A stretch of 62,000 bases of DNA from Mesostigma viride. Lineage: Eukaryota > Streptophyta > Mesostigmatophyceae > Mesostigmatales > Mesostigmataceae. This document shows positions 10,466 through 19,019 of the stretch, piece after piece; within the stretch, counting starts at the first letter, position 1; each line of letters begins with the position of its first letter. The translations under genes and the position numbers were made by a program. The notes under the pieces were generated by a model. The model was not told where the DNA came from, ran no database searches, and worked only from the letters and a program-made list of their open reading frames with translations. The stretch covers positions 700,176 through 762,175 of the forward strand of contig RPFO01000084.1 of assembly GCA_009746045.1 (NCBI GenBank), written 5' to 3'.

Positions 10466-12686
10466 CAACACCGCCACCGCCACCAACACCACCAACAACA
10501 ACAACACCAACACCACCGCCACCACCTTAATTAACAGGTACAAATACGCCTTCCCCTTCCTGGCGGGTCTGGGCAACCCCCGGGTGGAGGACAACTGCAT
10601 CATGCCGCTCTACCGCTACATGTTTGTGCCGGAGAGCGGGCCCTACCTGTCGTTCATCGGGATACCCGCCAAGGTGGGTTGTCTAGCACGATCAACAGGT
10701 TCGGGCTATTTAGATAGGTGTGTTCGAACATGCGGACCTGTCGTTCATCGGGATACCCGCCAAGGTGGGTTGTCTAGCACGATCAACAGGCTCGGGCTAT
10801 TTAGATAGGTGTGTTCGAACATGCGGACCTGTCGTTCATCGGGATACCTGCCAAGGTGGGTTGTCTAGCACGATCAACAGGTTCGGGCTATTTAGATAGG
10901 TGTGTTCGGAACATGCGGACCTGTCGTTCATCGGGATACCCGCCAAGGTGGGTTGTCTAGCACGATCAACAGGTTGGGGCTATTTAGATAGGTGTGTTCG
11001 GAACATGCGTACCTGTCGTTCATCGGGATACCCGCCAAGGCGAGCCGTGCAGTGCTATTGATCTGACAAAGGATATGCGGGCATTATGGGCAGGTAGGCC
11101 GTGGTAATGTCTATTAGAGTACGGGCAAGGCGAGCTATGCATTGACTACCACATCGTTCAGGTATTGAGATGGGTTTATTGGCTACCTATAGCTGGGGAT
11201 GGTTTCGGTGAATTGGTCTTGATGAGGGGAACCCACCAAGGTGAAGTATCGAGTACGCCACAATGCTGGCTGAAACAAATAGGTAGGTTTGTGGTAGTTT
11301 GACAGCCATTCGAAGACCTGACAAGGTTACCTATTGAGCCTTATAAAATTGCATGCCGTGGTAGGCATTTAAATGATAGTTCCTAGGTCTCATATGAGGC
11401 TTATCTAACCGCTGAGCGGTGCCGACATGCATGTTAGTTTTCTGAATGGGTGGACAACAAATCCTTTCATAAAGCCAGGTGTAGCGAGAACAAAATGGCA
11501 ATATTTTGCGCGGCAAGAGACTTCCGATCATGCGGACTATTCCCTCTCTTACCTCTCTCCTAACCTGTACTTTCTCACACTCATACTTTCTTAGACCAGC
11601 AAGGAATTTTGTAACATCTTCAATTGCGAAGGAATCGAAATAACTATCCACTTTTCTTATCTTTTCTTCCTGCCTCTTTTCTTAGATCGCTCTTCCATTT
11701 CTCTACCGTTCGCGGTCATTCTCCCTCCCCCTGCGCAGATCACCCTTTTCCCCATGTTCTCCTTTTTTATCTCTCGTTCTTATCCCTTCCCCAATATATT
11801 CTATTCCATTCGTGGGTCGTTCTCCTCCCCCCCGCACAGATCATCCCCTTCCCAATGTTCTACTTGCAGTCGCGCTTGGTCGCATGCCTGCTGGCCGGCA
11901 CCGCCACGCTTCCCCCTCAACAAGAGATGGAGCGTGAGGCCTTGCAGGGTGTGGAGCGCATGCGGGCCAGGGGGCGGCCTCTGCACAGGACGCACGTCAT
12001 GGAGGGCAATGAGCAGGTGCATGACGATGTCGTCTAGATATGTGTGGTATCGGGTGCTCGTGATGTGATATAAAAAAAAGGTTTAAACAAGTATGAGGCA
12101 TATACTATCATACCTTGTTGCTGACTGACATACATCTCGTTGGTGTATTATGTAAGTGGTGGTGTATTATCTGGAAGTGAGGGCAATGTTTGCATTCGAG
12201 CTAGTTGCCTGGGGCTCTTGCCTCCCTGATGATGCACTGTGGACTTCTAAACACGTTTGCCAGAAGTGGGGGTACCTGCAGGAATGAGAGAGTCTGTTGG
12301 GGGAACGAGCCCATCTGTTTTTTTGGTGGGAAGCATCAAGTTCCAAATCCTGCATAAAATGTTAGGAAAGAATCAGCTTTTGCAATCACATCGGCTTAGC
12401 AGGCATTGCCCTCATATCGGTGGACGAATGGCCTCTCGACTGCTGGTTGATGCTTGGCCCCTCCCTGCAGTTTGAGTACATGGACTGGCTGGCGGATACT
12501 AGCAAGTGCTCCCGTCCGGACCGCTGCTGGGTGGAGAGTGTGACGGCCGCCGGACATAGCAGGCGCGTTCGGCCAAACACGTACCGTGACGATGATGTGG
12601 TGGAAAGACAGTGTCCTGCATTCGAGCAAGTTCGGCACGCGATATGGACGAGGCAGAAGAGTGTAGGGCCAATCAGCCAGAGTTGA
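972..12686 (+). CDS. flavin-containing monooxygenase (FMO), split gene, 5' end outside window
   Basis: Eight exons on the + strand together encode about 549 residues of a plant-type FMO, an enzyme that uses FAD, NADPH and O2 to oxygenate soft nucleophiles such as thioethers or amines. Exons: 972-1089, 2315-2349, 4312-5071, 7728-7848, 8417-8502, 10538-10673, 11840-12016, 12471-12686. All listed junctions have GT donors and AG acceptors, and phases agree except across the gap after 5071. Seen motifs: LRTNLP near the first exon, the FMO signature [12 protein letters not shown] (Trp replaces the usual Phe), and IIYCTGY in place of the FATGY motif. The exon with the N-terminal FAD-binding GxGxxG lies outside the window. 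The exon with the NADPH GxGxxG, expected between 5072 and 7727, was not found. The gene may be intact with an unrecognised exon, or broken. Substrate cannot be inferred. Confidence 0.85.
1351..1670. repeat. intron minisatellites: 9-bp GCTAGTGAC/G array and 33-bp array
   Basis: 1351-1414 is about seven units of GCTAGTGAC then GCTAGTGAG. 1493-1550 has several CGACACCATC units. 1565-1670 has about three and a half 33-bp units with GTGTTAGCTGTTT. All lie in the intron between FMO exons a and b. A 28-bp duplication (around 1294-1345) precedes them. The rest of the intron up to 2314 has no gene I can support. Confidence 0.75.
2315..2349 (+). CDS. FMO exon b (35 bp micro-exon)
   Basis: Encodes [11 protein letters not shown] plus two bases of the next codon, matching the conserved FMO helix YLxxFAxHF. 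Acceptor CAG ends at 2314; donor GTGGGT starts at 2350. Joining to exon a (phase 0) and exon c (AG+G gives Arg) keeps the frame and yields [13 protein letters not shown], as expected for the family. Confidence 0.8.
2884..3012. repeat. 9-bp (GTAAATGTG)n minisatellite in FMO intron
   Basis: About fourteen 9-bp units with a few substitutions (GCTAAATGT, GGTGAATGT). They are in the intron between exons b and c. The frames Cys-Gly-Lys and Val-Val-Asn repeat are artefacts of the unit length. The flanking stretches 2350-2883 and 3013-3239 hold no feature I recognise. Confidence 0.9.
3240..4181. repeat. octanucleotide arrays (GGGTGGAT)n to (GGGGATGT)n in FMO intron
   Basis: 3240-3745 is mostly GGGTGGAT. 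3745-3973 is a mixed zone with GTGTGGAT, GTGTGGGT and GGGTGGAG units. 3974-4181 is a clean GGGGATGT array. The gradual change of unit along the array suggests local slippage and homogenisation. It ends 130 bp before exon c. Open frames of 330-370 residues across it are repeat artefacts. Confidence 0.95.
4312..5071 (+). CDS. FMO exon c with a long low-complexity insertion
   Basis: Begins [14 protein letters not shown] and ends with [19 protein letters not shown], then the FMO signature [12 protein letters not shown] and GFAGQ. Between these is roughly 190 residues, where typical FMOs have a short beta segment. It includes an Ala/Ser-rich run from about 4711 to 4830 just after a normal-looking RWTVTSTT strand. 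Either the exon is expanded, or one or more introns lie inside it that I did not resolve. Donor GTGAGA at 5072, phase 0. Confidence 0.8.
5232..5438. repeat. (TTCG)n array in FMO intron
   Basis: About 50 TTCG units with one ATTCG variant near 5269. It lies in the long intron between exons c and d. The reverse frame Asn-Glu-Arg-Thr is an artefact. 5439-6756 holds only an unsupported open frame (5567-5995) and no recognised exon. Confidence 0.95.
6757..7494. repeat. (AACC)n followed by (GACC)n array in FMO intron
   Basis: 6757-6880 is AACC units; after a 20-base break 6905-7494 is GACC units with occasional CACC, GATTGACC and AACC variants. Long frames in all six phases (Thr-Asp-Arg-Pro; Gly-Arg-Ser-Val) come from the repeat. 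Any small exon in this intron would have to be outside the array. Confidence 0.95.
7728..7848 (+). CDS. FMO exon d
   Basis: Acceptor CTGCCAG ends at 7727. It encodes [16 protein letters not shown] and continues to LIRKPE, the part of the NADPH domain that follows the second Rossmann helix (family pattern: xELxKVAxxVxLxxR). The donor GTGCGC at 7849 is the least certain in the gene. The start is in phase 2, so at least one upstream exon must end in phase 2; exon c ends in phase 0. This implies a missing exon. Confidence 0.7.
8417..8502 (+). CDS. FMO exon e
   Basis: Encodes [16 protein letters not shown] then [12 protein letters not shown], the conserved strand leading to the (F/Y)xTGY motif. 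Acceptor GCGCAG ends at 8416, donor GTACAT at 8503. Two bases (GG) carry into exon f to make Gly. The last 20 or so bases of this exon, with the donor, are copied several times in the following intron. Confidence 0.85.
8481..8630 (+). repeat. 60-bp tandem copies of the exon e 3' end and its splice donor
   Basis: The 3' end of exon e (ACAGCATCATCTACTGCACG followed by GGGTACA) recurs at 8541 and 8600 with the intervening AT-rich intron bases. Each copy keeps the exon/donor junction GG|GTACA. Copies look almost identical, so the duplication is recent. Confidence 0.85.
8616..8818 (+). repeat. 46-48 bp tandem array starting from a donor-like CGGGGTACA
   Basis: About four units, each with CGGGGTACAAAAATAGATGA and CACAGGGGAGCC, alternate between a GAACACATG and a GGTCATG version. 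The unit begins with the same exon-end/donor sequence as the 60-bp array just upstream, so it appears to be a second array nucleated on the same junction. Confidence 0.8.
8820..9318. repeat. 12-bp (GAGCACATCATA)n array
   Basis: About forty 12-bp units with variation at the last two positions (AA, AC, AG). It sits in the intron between FMO exons e and f. There are no unique spacers, so it is not a CRISPR. 9319-10339 has no gene I can support. Confidence 0.9.
10340..10530. repeat. (CCGCCA)n-type proline-codon-like array just before exon f
   Basis: A pyrimidine-rich CCGCCA/CCACCA/AACACC array runs to within 10 bp of the exon f acceptor and may act as an extended polypyrimidine tract. Frames encode poly-Pro, Ala-Thr or Val-Ala and are not gene evidence. 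Confidence 0.85.
10538..10673 (+). CDS. FMO exon f
   Basis: Completes CTGY and continues [18 protein letters not shown], then [19 protein letters not shown] and IPAK. This matches the family pattern YxYxFPFL...V.DN...PLY...F.P...LSFIGIP. Acceptor AACAG ends at 10537, donor GTGGGT at 10674. The exon end and donor are copied four more times in tandem downstream. Confidence 0.85.
10646..11040 (+). repeat. 91-92 bp tandem copies of the exon f 3' end and its splice donor
   Basis: The exon f end (CCTGTCGTTCATCGGGATAC then CCGCCAAG|GTGGGT) plus 63 bases of intron recurs at 10737, 10828, 10920 and 11012. The first four copies keep a GT donor; the fifth reads AAG|GCGAG. The next intron stretch to 11839 has no other feature. 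Confidence 0.9.
11840..12016 (+). CDS. FMO exon g
   Basis: Encodes [20 protein letters not shown] and then [20 protein letters not shown], with a tail ending in THVMEGNEQ. This matches the FMO helix (I.FP.FE.Q..W.A..L.G...LP....M). Acceptor GCACAG ends at 11839; donor GTGCAT at 12017; both junctions phase 0. Confidence 0.85.
12471..12686 (+). CDS. FMO terminal exon h with stop
   Basis: Encodes FEYMDWLAD, the conserved C-terminal FMO motif, then a less conserved tail with PNTYRDDD, and stops at TGA 12684-12686. Acceptor CTGCAG ends at 12470. The tail resembles the P.TYRD.W segment seen at the end of many FMOs. The stop position is therefore likely, although a further intron in the last 150 bases cannot be excluded. 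Confidence 0.8.
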   Translation, partial: FEYMDWLADTSKCSRPDRCWVESVTAAGHSRRVRPNTYRDDDVVERQCPAFEQVRHAIWTRQKSVGPISQS

Positions 12687-13104
12687 GGATTATATTAAGC
12701 TAGTTGTTGGTAGATAAGGTGCGTACAATGTTTATTAATGGGAAGAAGCCCACCATAGGCAACGGCGTTTCCTGCTTGATGCGAGAGACAGTGTTGCCTT
12801 TTGTTTCGGCCGGAAGCACAAGGGCTCATCATGTAAACATAACTAGCGCTACTGTCTGCGCCTTAGTTTTGAAAAACAATGCTGTTGTCTGATGATTACT
12901 TTTTGTCTTTGATGACTGTTGCTACTAGTTGTGTCACTAGTAAGCAGCTCTAGTAAATGTTTTACTTGAAAGATTGGTAAATTACTTAAAAGCCAGCCAT
13001 TCATACCATAATGGGCTGCAGGGCTTTCCTCCCCTTCCAACATCTGCTAATGAATTAATTAAACTCGTGCTCCCGTTGGGGAGTCACGGATCATTAACCC
13101 GGAT
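12687..13104. other. FMO 3' flank, no feature seen
   Basis: About 400 bases after the FMO stop. They probably hold the 3' UTR, but I see no confident polyadenylation signal and no open frame worth reporting. Confidence 0.5.
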
Positions 13105-13397
13105 GGATGGGTGGGTGGGTGGGTGGGTGGGTGGGTGGGTGGGTGGGTGGGTGGGTGGGTGGGTGGGTGGGTGGGTGGGTGGGTGGGTGGGTGGGTGGGT
13201 GGGTGGGTGGGTGGGTGGGTGGGTGGGTGGGTGGGTGGGTGGGTGGGTGGGTGGGTGGGTGGGTGGGTGGGTGGGTGGGTGGGTGGGTGGGTGGGTGGGT
13301 GGGTGGATGGATGGATGGATGGATGGATGGATGGATGGATGGATGGATGGATGGATGGATGGATGGATGGATGGATGGATGGATGGATGGATGGATG
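13105..13397. repeat. (GGGT)n then (GGAT)n array downstream of the FMO
   Basis: GGGT units run from 13105 to about 13303 and switch sharply to GGAT units to 13397. The same two units occur together at 631-648, where a short GGAT patch interrupts a GGGT array. It ends about 90 bp before a LINE. Confidence 0.95.
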
Positions 13398-13484
13398 GGT
13401 ACACGCAATCCTACCGGTCTATGCCATTTACAGGCTATCTACAAAACAATCCTATTCTATATCTATGGTGCTCGCGACCCTAGG

Positions 13485-15310
13485 GGTGTTGTCTAGCATG
13501 CCGCCCACGTGTGCAAACGCGCGGCTTCCCCACTGCAGGGGGGTTGTTGTCCTCTATGACCTGGGCCCACTTGGCCTTGTCCATCATCTTTTTCCAGATC
13601 ACGGAGAGGCACATGCCCCCCATGTCCTCTACGAGCTGTTCTTTGAAGGTGCGGGCCTTGCGGCGTCTAACCTGGCTGGGCCCGGCCCACGTGAGGAGGT
13701 GCCGGCCCGGCTGGGCGGGGCGCAGCCCAGCAGAGGGGCCACTGGAGGTGTCTACCTGGTTGGTGAGAGCTAAGTGCCCTACTAGCAGGAGGCGCCGCTG
13801 CTTGATGGTGCTGGTGATAAGTGGCATGCCGAGGTACAAGTCATCCTTGCGGACATGGGCAGCGTATCCTACACGGGAAATTGACCGCAGCATGTTGGTG
13901 ACCACGCCGTCTGGCTTGTTGGCCAGGTCGGCGGTGAGGGTCCATGTCTCAGCCGCGTGCGTAAGAACGGGGAGGACCAGGACCTTAAACAGGTCCTGTT
14001 TCTCTAGCTTGCCCAAGGCCAAGGCCCGGGCTTGCGCCACAGGGCCCGGTATTGGCGTAAGGCGTGCCAGGCGAGGGAGATACTGTGGTCCACATCGGCC
14101 TCGCAGCTGGGGAGTAAGCTACCCAGCAACTTGACGCGGTCCCGATACTGTCAGGACTCGAGAGCCATCAAGTAGAAAGAGGTCGGGCGGTGGCTGAGTG
14201 AGCCCAATCGCCACAGCCTCGGTCTTCTTGCTGACCTCAAGCCCCGCCACACGGGCCTCGATTGCTAGGCAATCAAGCCACGTCTGCGCGTGCTCAGTGC
14301 CCTCGAAAAGGGTGGTGTCGTCATGCATGCCAGAAACGATTGTCGGCCTGCACCCCTGGTTCCCTACCCACAATGCGAGCAAACCGCTTGCGCGCCTGAA
14401 TCATTACGTATTCGATCGACCACAATAATGAACAGGTAGGGCGAGAGCACGCAGCCCTGCCACACACCCTTCTGTAAAGGGCATGGTGGCGTGGTCCCGT
14501 AGCCGAAGTGCGCACCGAGGTGGTGGACCCTTCATACAGGTTGCGATATGACAGCATGAGGGGGAGGGGGATCCGGAACAAAGCGAGGATGTCCCACAGC
14601 GCAGGCCAGAAAACCGAATCGAAGGCTTTGATGAAGTCCACCAGCACAAGGTGCAGAGGGGACTCACCGGGCTGAAGGCGGTGCACTGAGTTCTTCCACC
14701 AGGCGGCGAGTAGCGAAGAGCGCCGGTACTGTGTTGCGGCCTGGACGGAAGCCGTGCTGAGTCTCGCTGAGCCGGTGGCCGTCCAGGGCCGTGTGCCGAC
14801 GGACGGTTCAGGATGAGTCGCATGAGAAGCTTGAGGGGGGCACTTTGGATGCACGCCCCTCTATAGTTGCTGGGGTCGGCGGGCGACCCCTTGTTCTTGT
14901 ACAGCAGATGTCGTGCGGAAACTGTGTTGCCAGGCCGCTGGGGGCGGTTGCGACGACAGCAGTATACGTATGCAGTTGCAGATATCCCGGAAGAGCAGCA
15001 TGACTCCAGTGTCCTTAAACTCAGCGGCGAGTTTCACGACCGCGGCTGGAATCTCGTCGGAGCCTGTGGCTGCATTGTAACGCAGGCGCTGGACCGCCTC
15101 CGTGACCTTGCGGCCCGGGGAGGTGCATGAAAGGAGGCAATAATGTCTGACGGGTCGCCGAGCGGGCCGGTCAGCTGGGGGACTAGGTAGTCCGCCGCTA
15201 ACCTGGGCGGGGCCGGGGGCCCGGCTGGACTGCCTGCCCGAGCGGCCTGGCGGGCGGCGGCGGCTCAAGATGGGTAACACCTGGGGCGGGGGCGGCGCAG
15301 CTGTCCCCAA
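13485..15310 (-). pseudogene. LINE reverse transcriptase and C-terminal region, frameshifted
   Basis: Pieces in order: AATGSDEIPAAVVK (RT domain start), LVLVDFIKAFDSV (motif A, catalytic Asp), a GCVLSP-like motif B in a shifted frame, MHDDTTLF (motif C; the usual Tyr/Phe-Ala-Asp-Asp has become Met-His-Asp-Asp), then THAAETWTLT and LLVGHLAL, which are typical of the region after the thumb. The changed motif C and the frameshifts show that it is inactive. Confidence 0.75.
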
Positions 15311-15829
15311 GACCTCTGCAGTGCCGGCCGCGGCCCAGGTGCGGAGCCGCTTGGCCGGTGCCCCAGGAACATCGTGGCGATCAGGGGTCGGCCGAGGCCG
15401 TCCGGGTGTCCGAGGCGCTTGTACCAGAACCAGGCCCCGGCCTTGCCATGGTTCTTCTGCTGGCAGGTGCGCAGGTCCTTGACCATCTGCTGAGCGTCGG
15501 CCTTCTCAGCTTGCTCGTATGTAGGCGACCCGCAGAGCCGCTTGCAGCCAAGGCTTTGCGGTCGGGTCCCTGTTGCGGCGGAGCATCTGCCCCTGGCGGC
15601 GACCACTGTCGGTGCTTGGCGGCGGACAGCAAGCTGTCGGCGCGGAGGCAAGGAGGGGAGGGTGCAGGCAGCCAGGCGGTACTTGGCAGCGATACCGCGG
15701 AGGATCACTGAAAAGTCACCTGGGGGCGGAATGGCGTGTAACTGCTGTCAGCTGCCCCTGGCGTTAAAGAGTGCCAGGAATTCGTCCTGGTGCGTCACAT
15801 AGCGGGCGCCTGCTCCGCTGCTGACATCT

Positions 15830-16493
15830 TGTCAGCATCCTTCAGTACCCTCCTGAGCACCTTGACTCATCTGGCTGAGGCGCCAGTTCTCGCGACATGC
15901 AGTTTCACGCCAGGAAACCGCAATCTGATGCGCGCGAGCACGAGACGGTACGTGATCAGAATCCATCGTGCTGACAGTATCTTGCAGTGCGCGAGCATCC
16001 ACAACAGAGGGGCGCTGAGCCCGGCGTACGCAGATATAGTCAAGGCAGACCACCCGCGATCCGACGGCCCAAAGAAGTGGGCAAACTGCTTGGCGGAGCG
16101 TGCGAAAGAAGCATTGCATGCAACCAGCGCAGATTCTGACAACAGATCCGCAAAGAGATCCGTGCTACTGTCGGGTCGTCGTGTTCAAGGGGGCGTACTG
16201 AGCGCCTTCGGTGCCGACTGGCAGCGTGGCGTTGGCGTCGAGCAGCATAACCATGGAAGTGCTGGGCTGGGGTGCTGGCCGGCCAGCACCTCCTCCGCCT
16301 TGAGGGCGCTGAAGAAGGCGTCACGTTCCGCCTGATCTCGACCCGCATGTGGCGCATAGCCCACGACAACGGTGAGCGTATGATGGTGAGAATGTCCTTC
16401 AGTGGCCGAAAAAGTGGCCACTAGCACTCGCGGGGATCTGAGCACGATGGACTGGAGGTGAGCCGATGCTGCCGGTGAGCACAGGAGGCCCAC
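15830..16493 (-). pseudogene. LINE endonuclease (APE/EEP) domain, frameshifted
   Basis: The first part reads SPRVLVATF, then HTLTVVVGYAPHAGRDQAER, then DAFFSAL, which matches the strand preceding the catalytic GDxNA. In a shifted frame MLLDANAT supplies the D-x-N equivalent. Further on DYI and SDHVP recall the RRLDYI and SDH catalytic motifs of the EEP family. At least three frames are needed. Confidence 0.7.
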
Positions 16494-16559
16494 ACCGCCT
16501 TGACCCGGCGCGGCACCTCCACCGTAGTGGAATTGATCACAACCCCGACCCTAAACATC

Positions 16560-16960
16560 TGCTAAGGATCCGCGATCCTTGCACGGTGCATGAACAGCAT
16601 GTGGCATAGTGGTATTATGTCCATACAGCTATACTATAAGGCTAAATTTAGGCTTTATTTAGTATAGCTCTCTATGTAGGGTTTAGGGTTTAGGCTTTAG
16701 GCTTTAAGTTGAAGTGAGTAAGCAAGTACTGACGTGTCATGTGCAAAGGCATGCCACGGAGTACTATGCTAATCTCATTAGAAAAAATAATTACACAAAA
16801 GTTTAAACAAATATCGTCTGCATCATTCCCCAACCATTAAGCACTAGATGGGGATGTAATCCTCATCCGAGCTGTCCTCTACTGTAATGGCAGACGAGGC
16901 GGGTACATAGCTGTGTAGCGGCTATCATCAGGGCCAATAACCTCCACCTGCGGACTTCTA
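16560..16960. repeat. AT-rich spacer with a short telomere-like block (16677-16712)
   Basis: 16677-16712 holds two TTTAGGG units followed by TTTAGGC units. TTTAGGG is the common plant-type telomere repeat and is used by several green algae. Apart from this I see no gene in the stretch. Confidence 0.6.
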
Positions 16961-16964
16961 CCCT

Positions 16965-17231
16965 GGCTAGCAATGGGCCGCGGGGCCCGTGGGGAGAAAA
17001 CAGGAGCATACCCCTCAGGAAGGTGCTTATCGCAGATCTATGGCAGCCCATTTCTCCTTGTCAATCATGCGGGTGCGGAGTACGGACAGTCCCAGAATCC
17101 CTGCATTTTCAAGCAGTTGTGTCACATAATAGGTCCGGGTCGCGCCGCGCCGGTGCTGGGCGCGCGCAAGTTTGGCAGTGCGGGTTGCGATGCATGGGAC
17201 AAGGGGACCCTGCCATATGAGGAGGTGTCTA
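16965..17231 (-). mobile_element. C-terminal fragment of a second APE-type LINE
   Basis: On the - strand the sequence reads VDTSS near its start and, after a frameshift, QLLENAGILGLSVLR then MIDKEKWAAID. This lines up with the end of the neighbouring LINE (VDTSSG...[15 protein letters not shown]...[10 protein letters not shown]). It is shorter and diverged, so it is a separate family member truncated at its 5' side where the telomere-like array starts. Confidence 0.6.
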
Positions 17232-17285
17232 CCTTTAGGCTTTAGGCTTTAGGCTTTAGGCTTTAGTAGGCTTTAGGCTTTATTA
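17232..17285. repeat. interstitial telomere-like (TTTAGGC)n array
   Basis: Six or so TTTAGGC units with one TTTAGTAGG break abut the truncated end of the LINE fragment at 16965-17231. The unit differs by one base from TTTAGGG. Confidence 0.8.
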
Positions 17286-17439
17286 GGATTTAGGCATGGT
17301 GATAAACATACAATTGTAAGAAGTTACACACACATGCATACGTATAGAGCCATTTTTGTTACTTGCCAGGTAACAAATTTCTCCAACTGCAGTATCACTC
17401 AAGTGTGCACATTTTTAGTGGTATTAATCACTTAATTAA

Positions 17440-17770
17440 TACCATAATAAATTAGCGTACACGTGACTTAATTGATCGTCACGTGAGCATAAAATTAAGT
17501 CCTCAGTGGGAGGGCAACATGGGATGGAATAGATTATGCTAGCTATCTAGTTCCTCTGTAATCTGGAGGCGCAGATGTTTCGCAAGGATCGGTGGCCGGT
17601 AGTAGTAATGAAGGAGATCACCCCCAAGCCAGTGGGAGCTCCGCGTGTGCCCACAACCCTGTAACTAGGTCTTAGATAATTAGCTCCATCCATCGCATCC
17701 CACTCGACTGTACCATGAGGACTAATGCTCACGTAAGGACGTTACGTGTTAATCAATTAATTGATTGAAT
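17440..17770. repeat. probable small foldback (MITE-like) element
   Basis: CGTGAGCAT...AAGTCCTCAGTGG near 17480-17510 reappears inverted as CCATGAGGACTAATGCTCACG near 17714-17735. Smaller palindromes cluster at the edges (ACGTGAC/GTCACGT at 17460-17486; TCAATTAATTGA near 17752-17766). Ends and target duplication were not defined. 17771-18010 has no gene. Confidence 0.4.
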
Positions 17771-18010
17771 CTAGTTCCTACAGTAGTTACAGGGTGGTGG
17801 GCACCGCACGGCCCGAATCGCTCTAAATGCCAAACTGGACTAGCTGGTATGTCACAATTGAAAATGATGTTGCCCTGCTAATCCTTATACTCTAAAGATA
17901 TTTTTATCAAGTAATATAATATATTGTAATAATAATAAGCACGTGACTGCGTCACGTGGGTCAGTGCCAATACAGAGTAAAGGAACCTTTAACCCTATAT
18001 ATATTCACCA

Positions 18011-19012
18011 GATAAACACCAGAAAACCTACGCGGGTATTCTGCACACGGCTGATTGGATTGCTCTTTTCGCGGACCTCAACGCCCAGGGACGTGCGTGG
18101 CTGTTCTCGCTTTCCTTGCGGAGTGTGGGCTCGGCGTACCTTCGTGCTCTTCCCATGGCCCCCCATTCGCCTTGGCTCCCAGCCACTACTCGGTGGCGCT
18201 CCGGCACCAGCTATTTGCCCCGCAGCCTCTTGTTCCGGCCGGGCGGCCTTGTGGTAGCTGTGGGCAGCCGCTGGATCCCACGGGGACTCACTACCTTGCC
18301 TCAGTGCATGGGGGGCCAACAGAATCAGAATTGGTATTTGTATTTGCACACTGTCCTCCTGACGGTGGTGCTCGCCATGATTCGGTCGGTTTTCCCCCAC
18401 GCGAACATCCGGTCCGAGGATGCGGATGGCGCTGCCTTCTATTCCCCCAACCACCGGCCGGACATCGTGGTGCTGGACTTTGAGGGGGGTGGCCGGCATC
18501 TGCTTATTGACGTTTCGGTGGCGCGGCCCTTGGCTCTTAGCCACGTGGCTGGGGCCTCCCTCACGGCAGGTTACACGGCGGACCGGGCGGAGCGGGCCAA
18601 GCTCCTGGCCTACGGCGACGTCGGGCACCATCGTGTGGTGCCCTTTGTCCTGGAGGAGTTTGGGGCCATGGGGCCCCTGACCTCCGCCTTCTTCAAGGAG
18701 TGCTGCCGGCTCCGGGAGGACCGGCTGGACCTGGAGGGCCAGCGGGCCCCATGGTCGGCGCGGACCTGGACGTCATATTGGCGTCAGCGCTTGTCGGTGG
18801 CGCTGACTCGGGCCATGGCTGACATCATGCTCCGCCGTACGCGGGCTGATTTTGCGGTGCAGCAGGGCTATTAGGTTCCTCCCGTTAGGCGTTTCCATTG
18901 GTCTTATCGTAGTATAGAGCTTTGACATGGCTCTGTATGTAGGTACGTTTATAGCTGGGCGTTTGCTTTGGTTTGAGTGATTTCACTCTGCTGTAAGTAA
19001 TTATATTTTTAA
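18011..19012 (+). mobile_element. LINE family A, 5'-truncated copy A1
   Basis: Starts inside the family A ORF (DKHQKTYAGILHTADW), carries the CCHC and endonuclease region to the TAG at 18872-18874, and ends with the family 3' UTR and GTAAGTAATTATATTTTTAA. One C lost from a C-run near 18158-18164 and a 4-bp insertion near 18302 break and restore the frame. TATATATTCA occurs on both sides (near 18000-18007 and 19013-19022) and fits a target duplication. 3' UTR variant CTGTATGTAGGTACG. Confidence 0.85.
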
Positions 19013-19019
19013 TATATAT

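Larger units (their letters stand above)
13485..16500 (-). mobile_element. decayed APE-type LINE (non-LTR retrotransposon)
   Basis: Reading the - strand from about 16500 to 13485 gives, in order, an apurinic-type endonuclease, a linker, a reverse transcriptase and a C-terminal region ending in [20 protein letters not shown]. Frames shift several times and stops interrupt each domain, so this copy is dead. No poly(A) tail or target duplication was recognised. Domain order places it among L1/RTE/Jockey-like LINEs; the exact clade needs a tree. It is unrelated to the REL-type LINEs further right. Confidence 0.8.
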
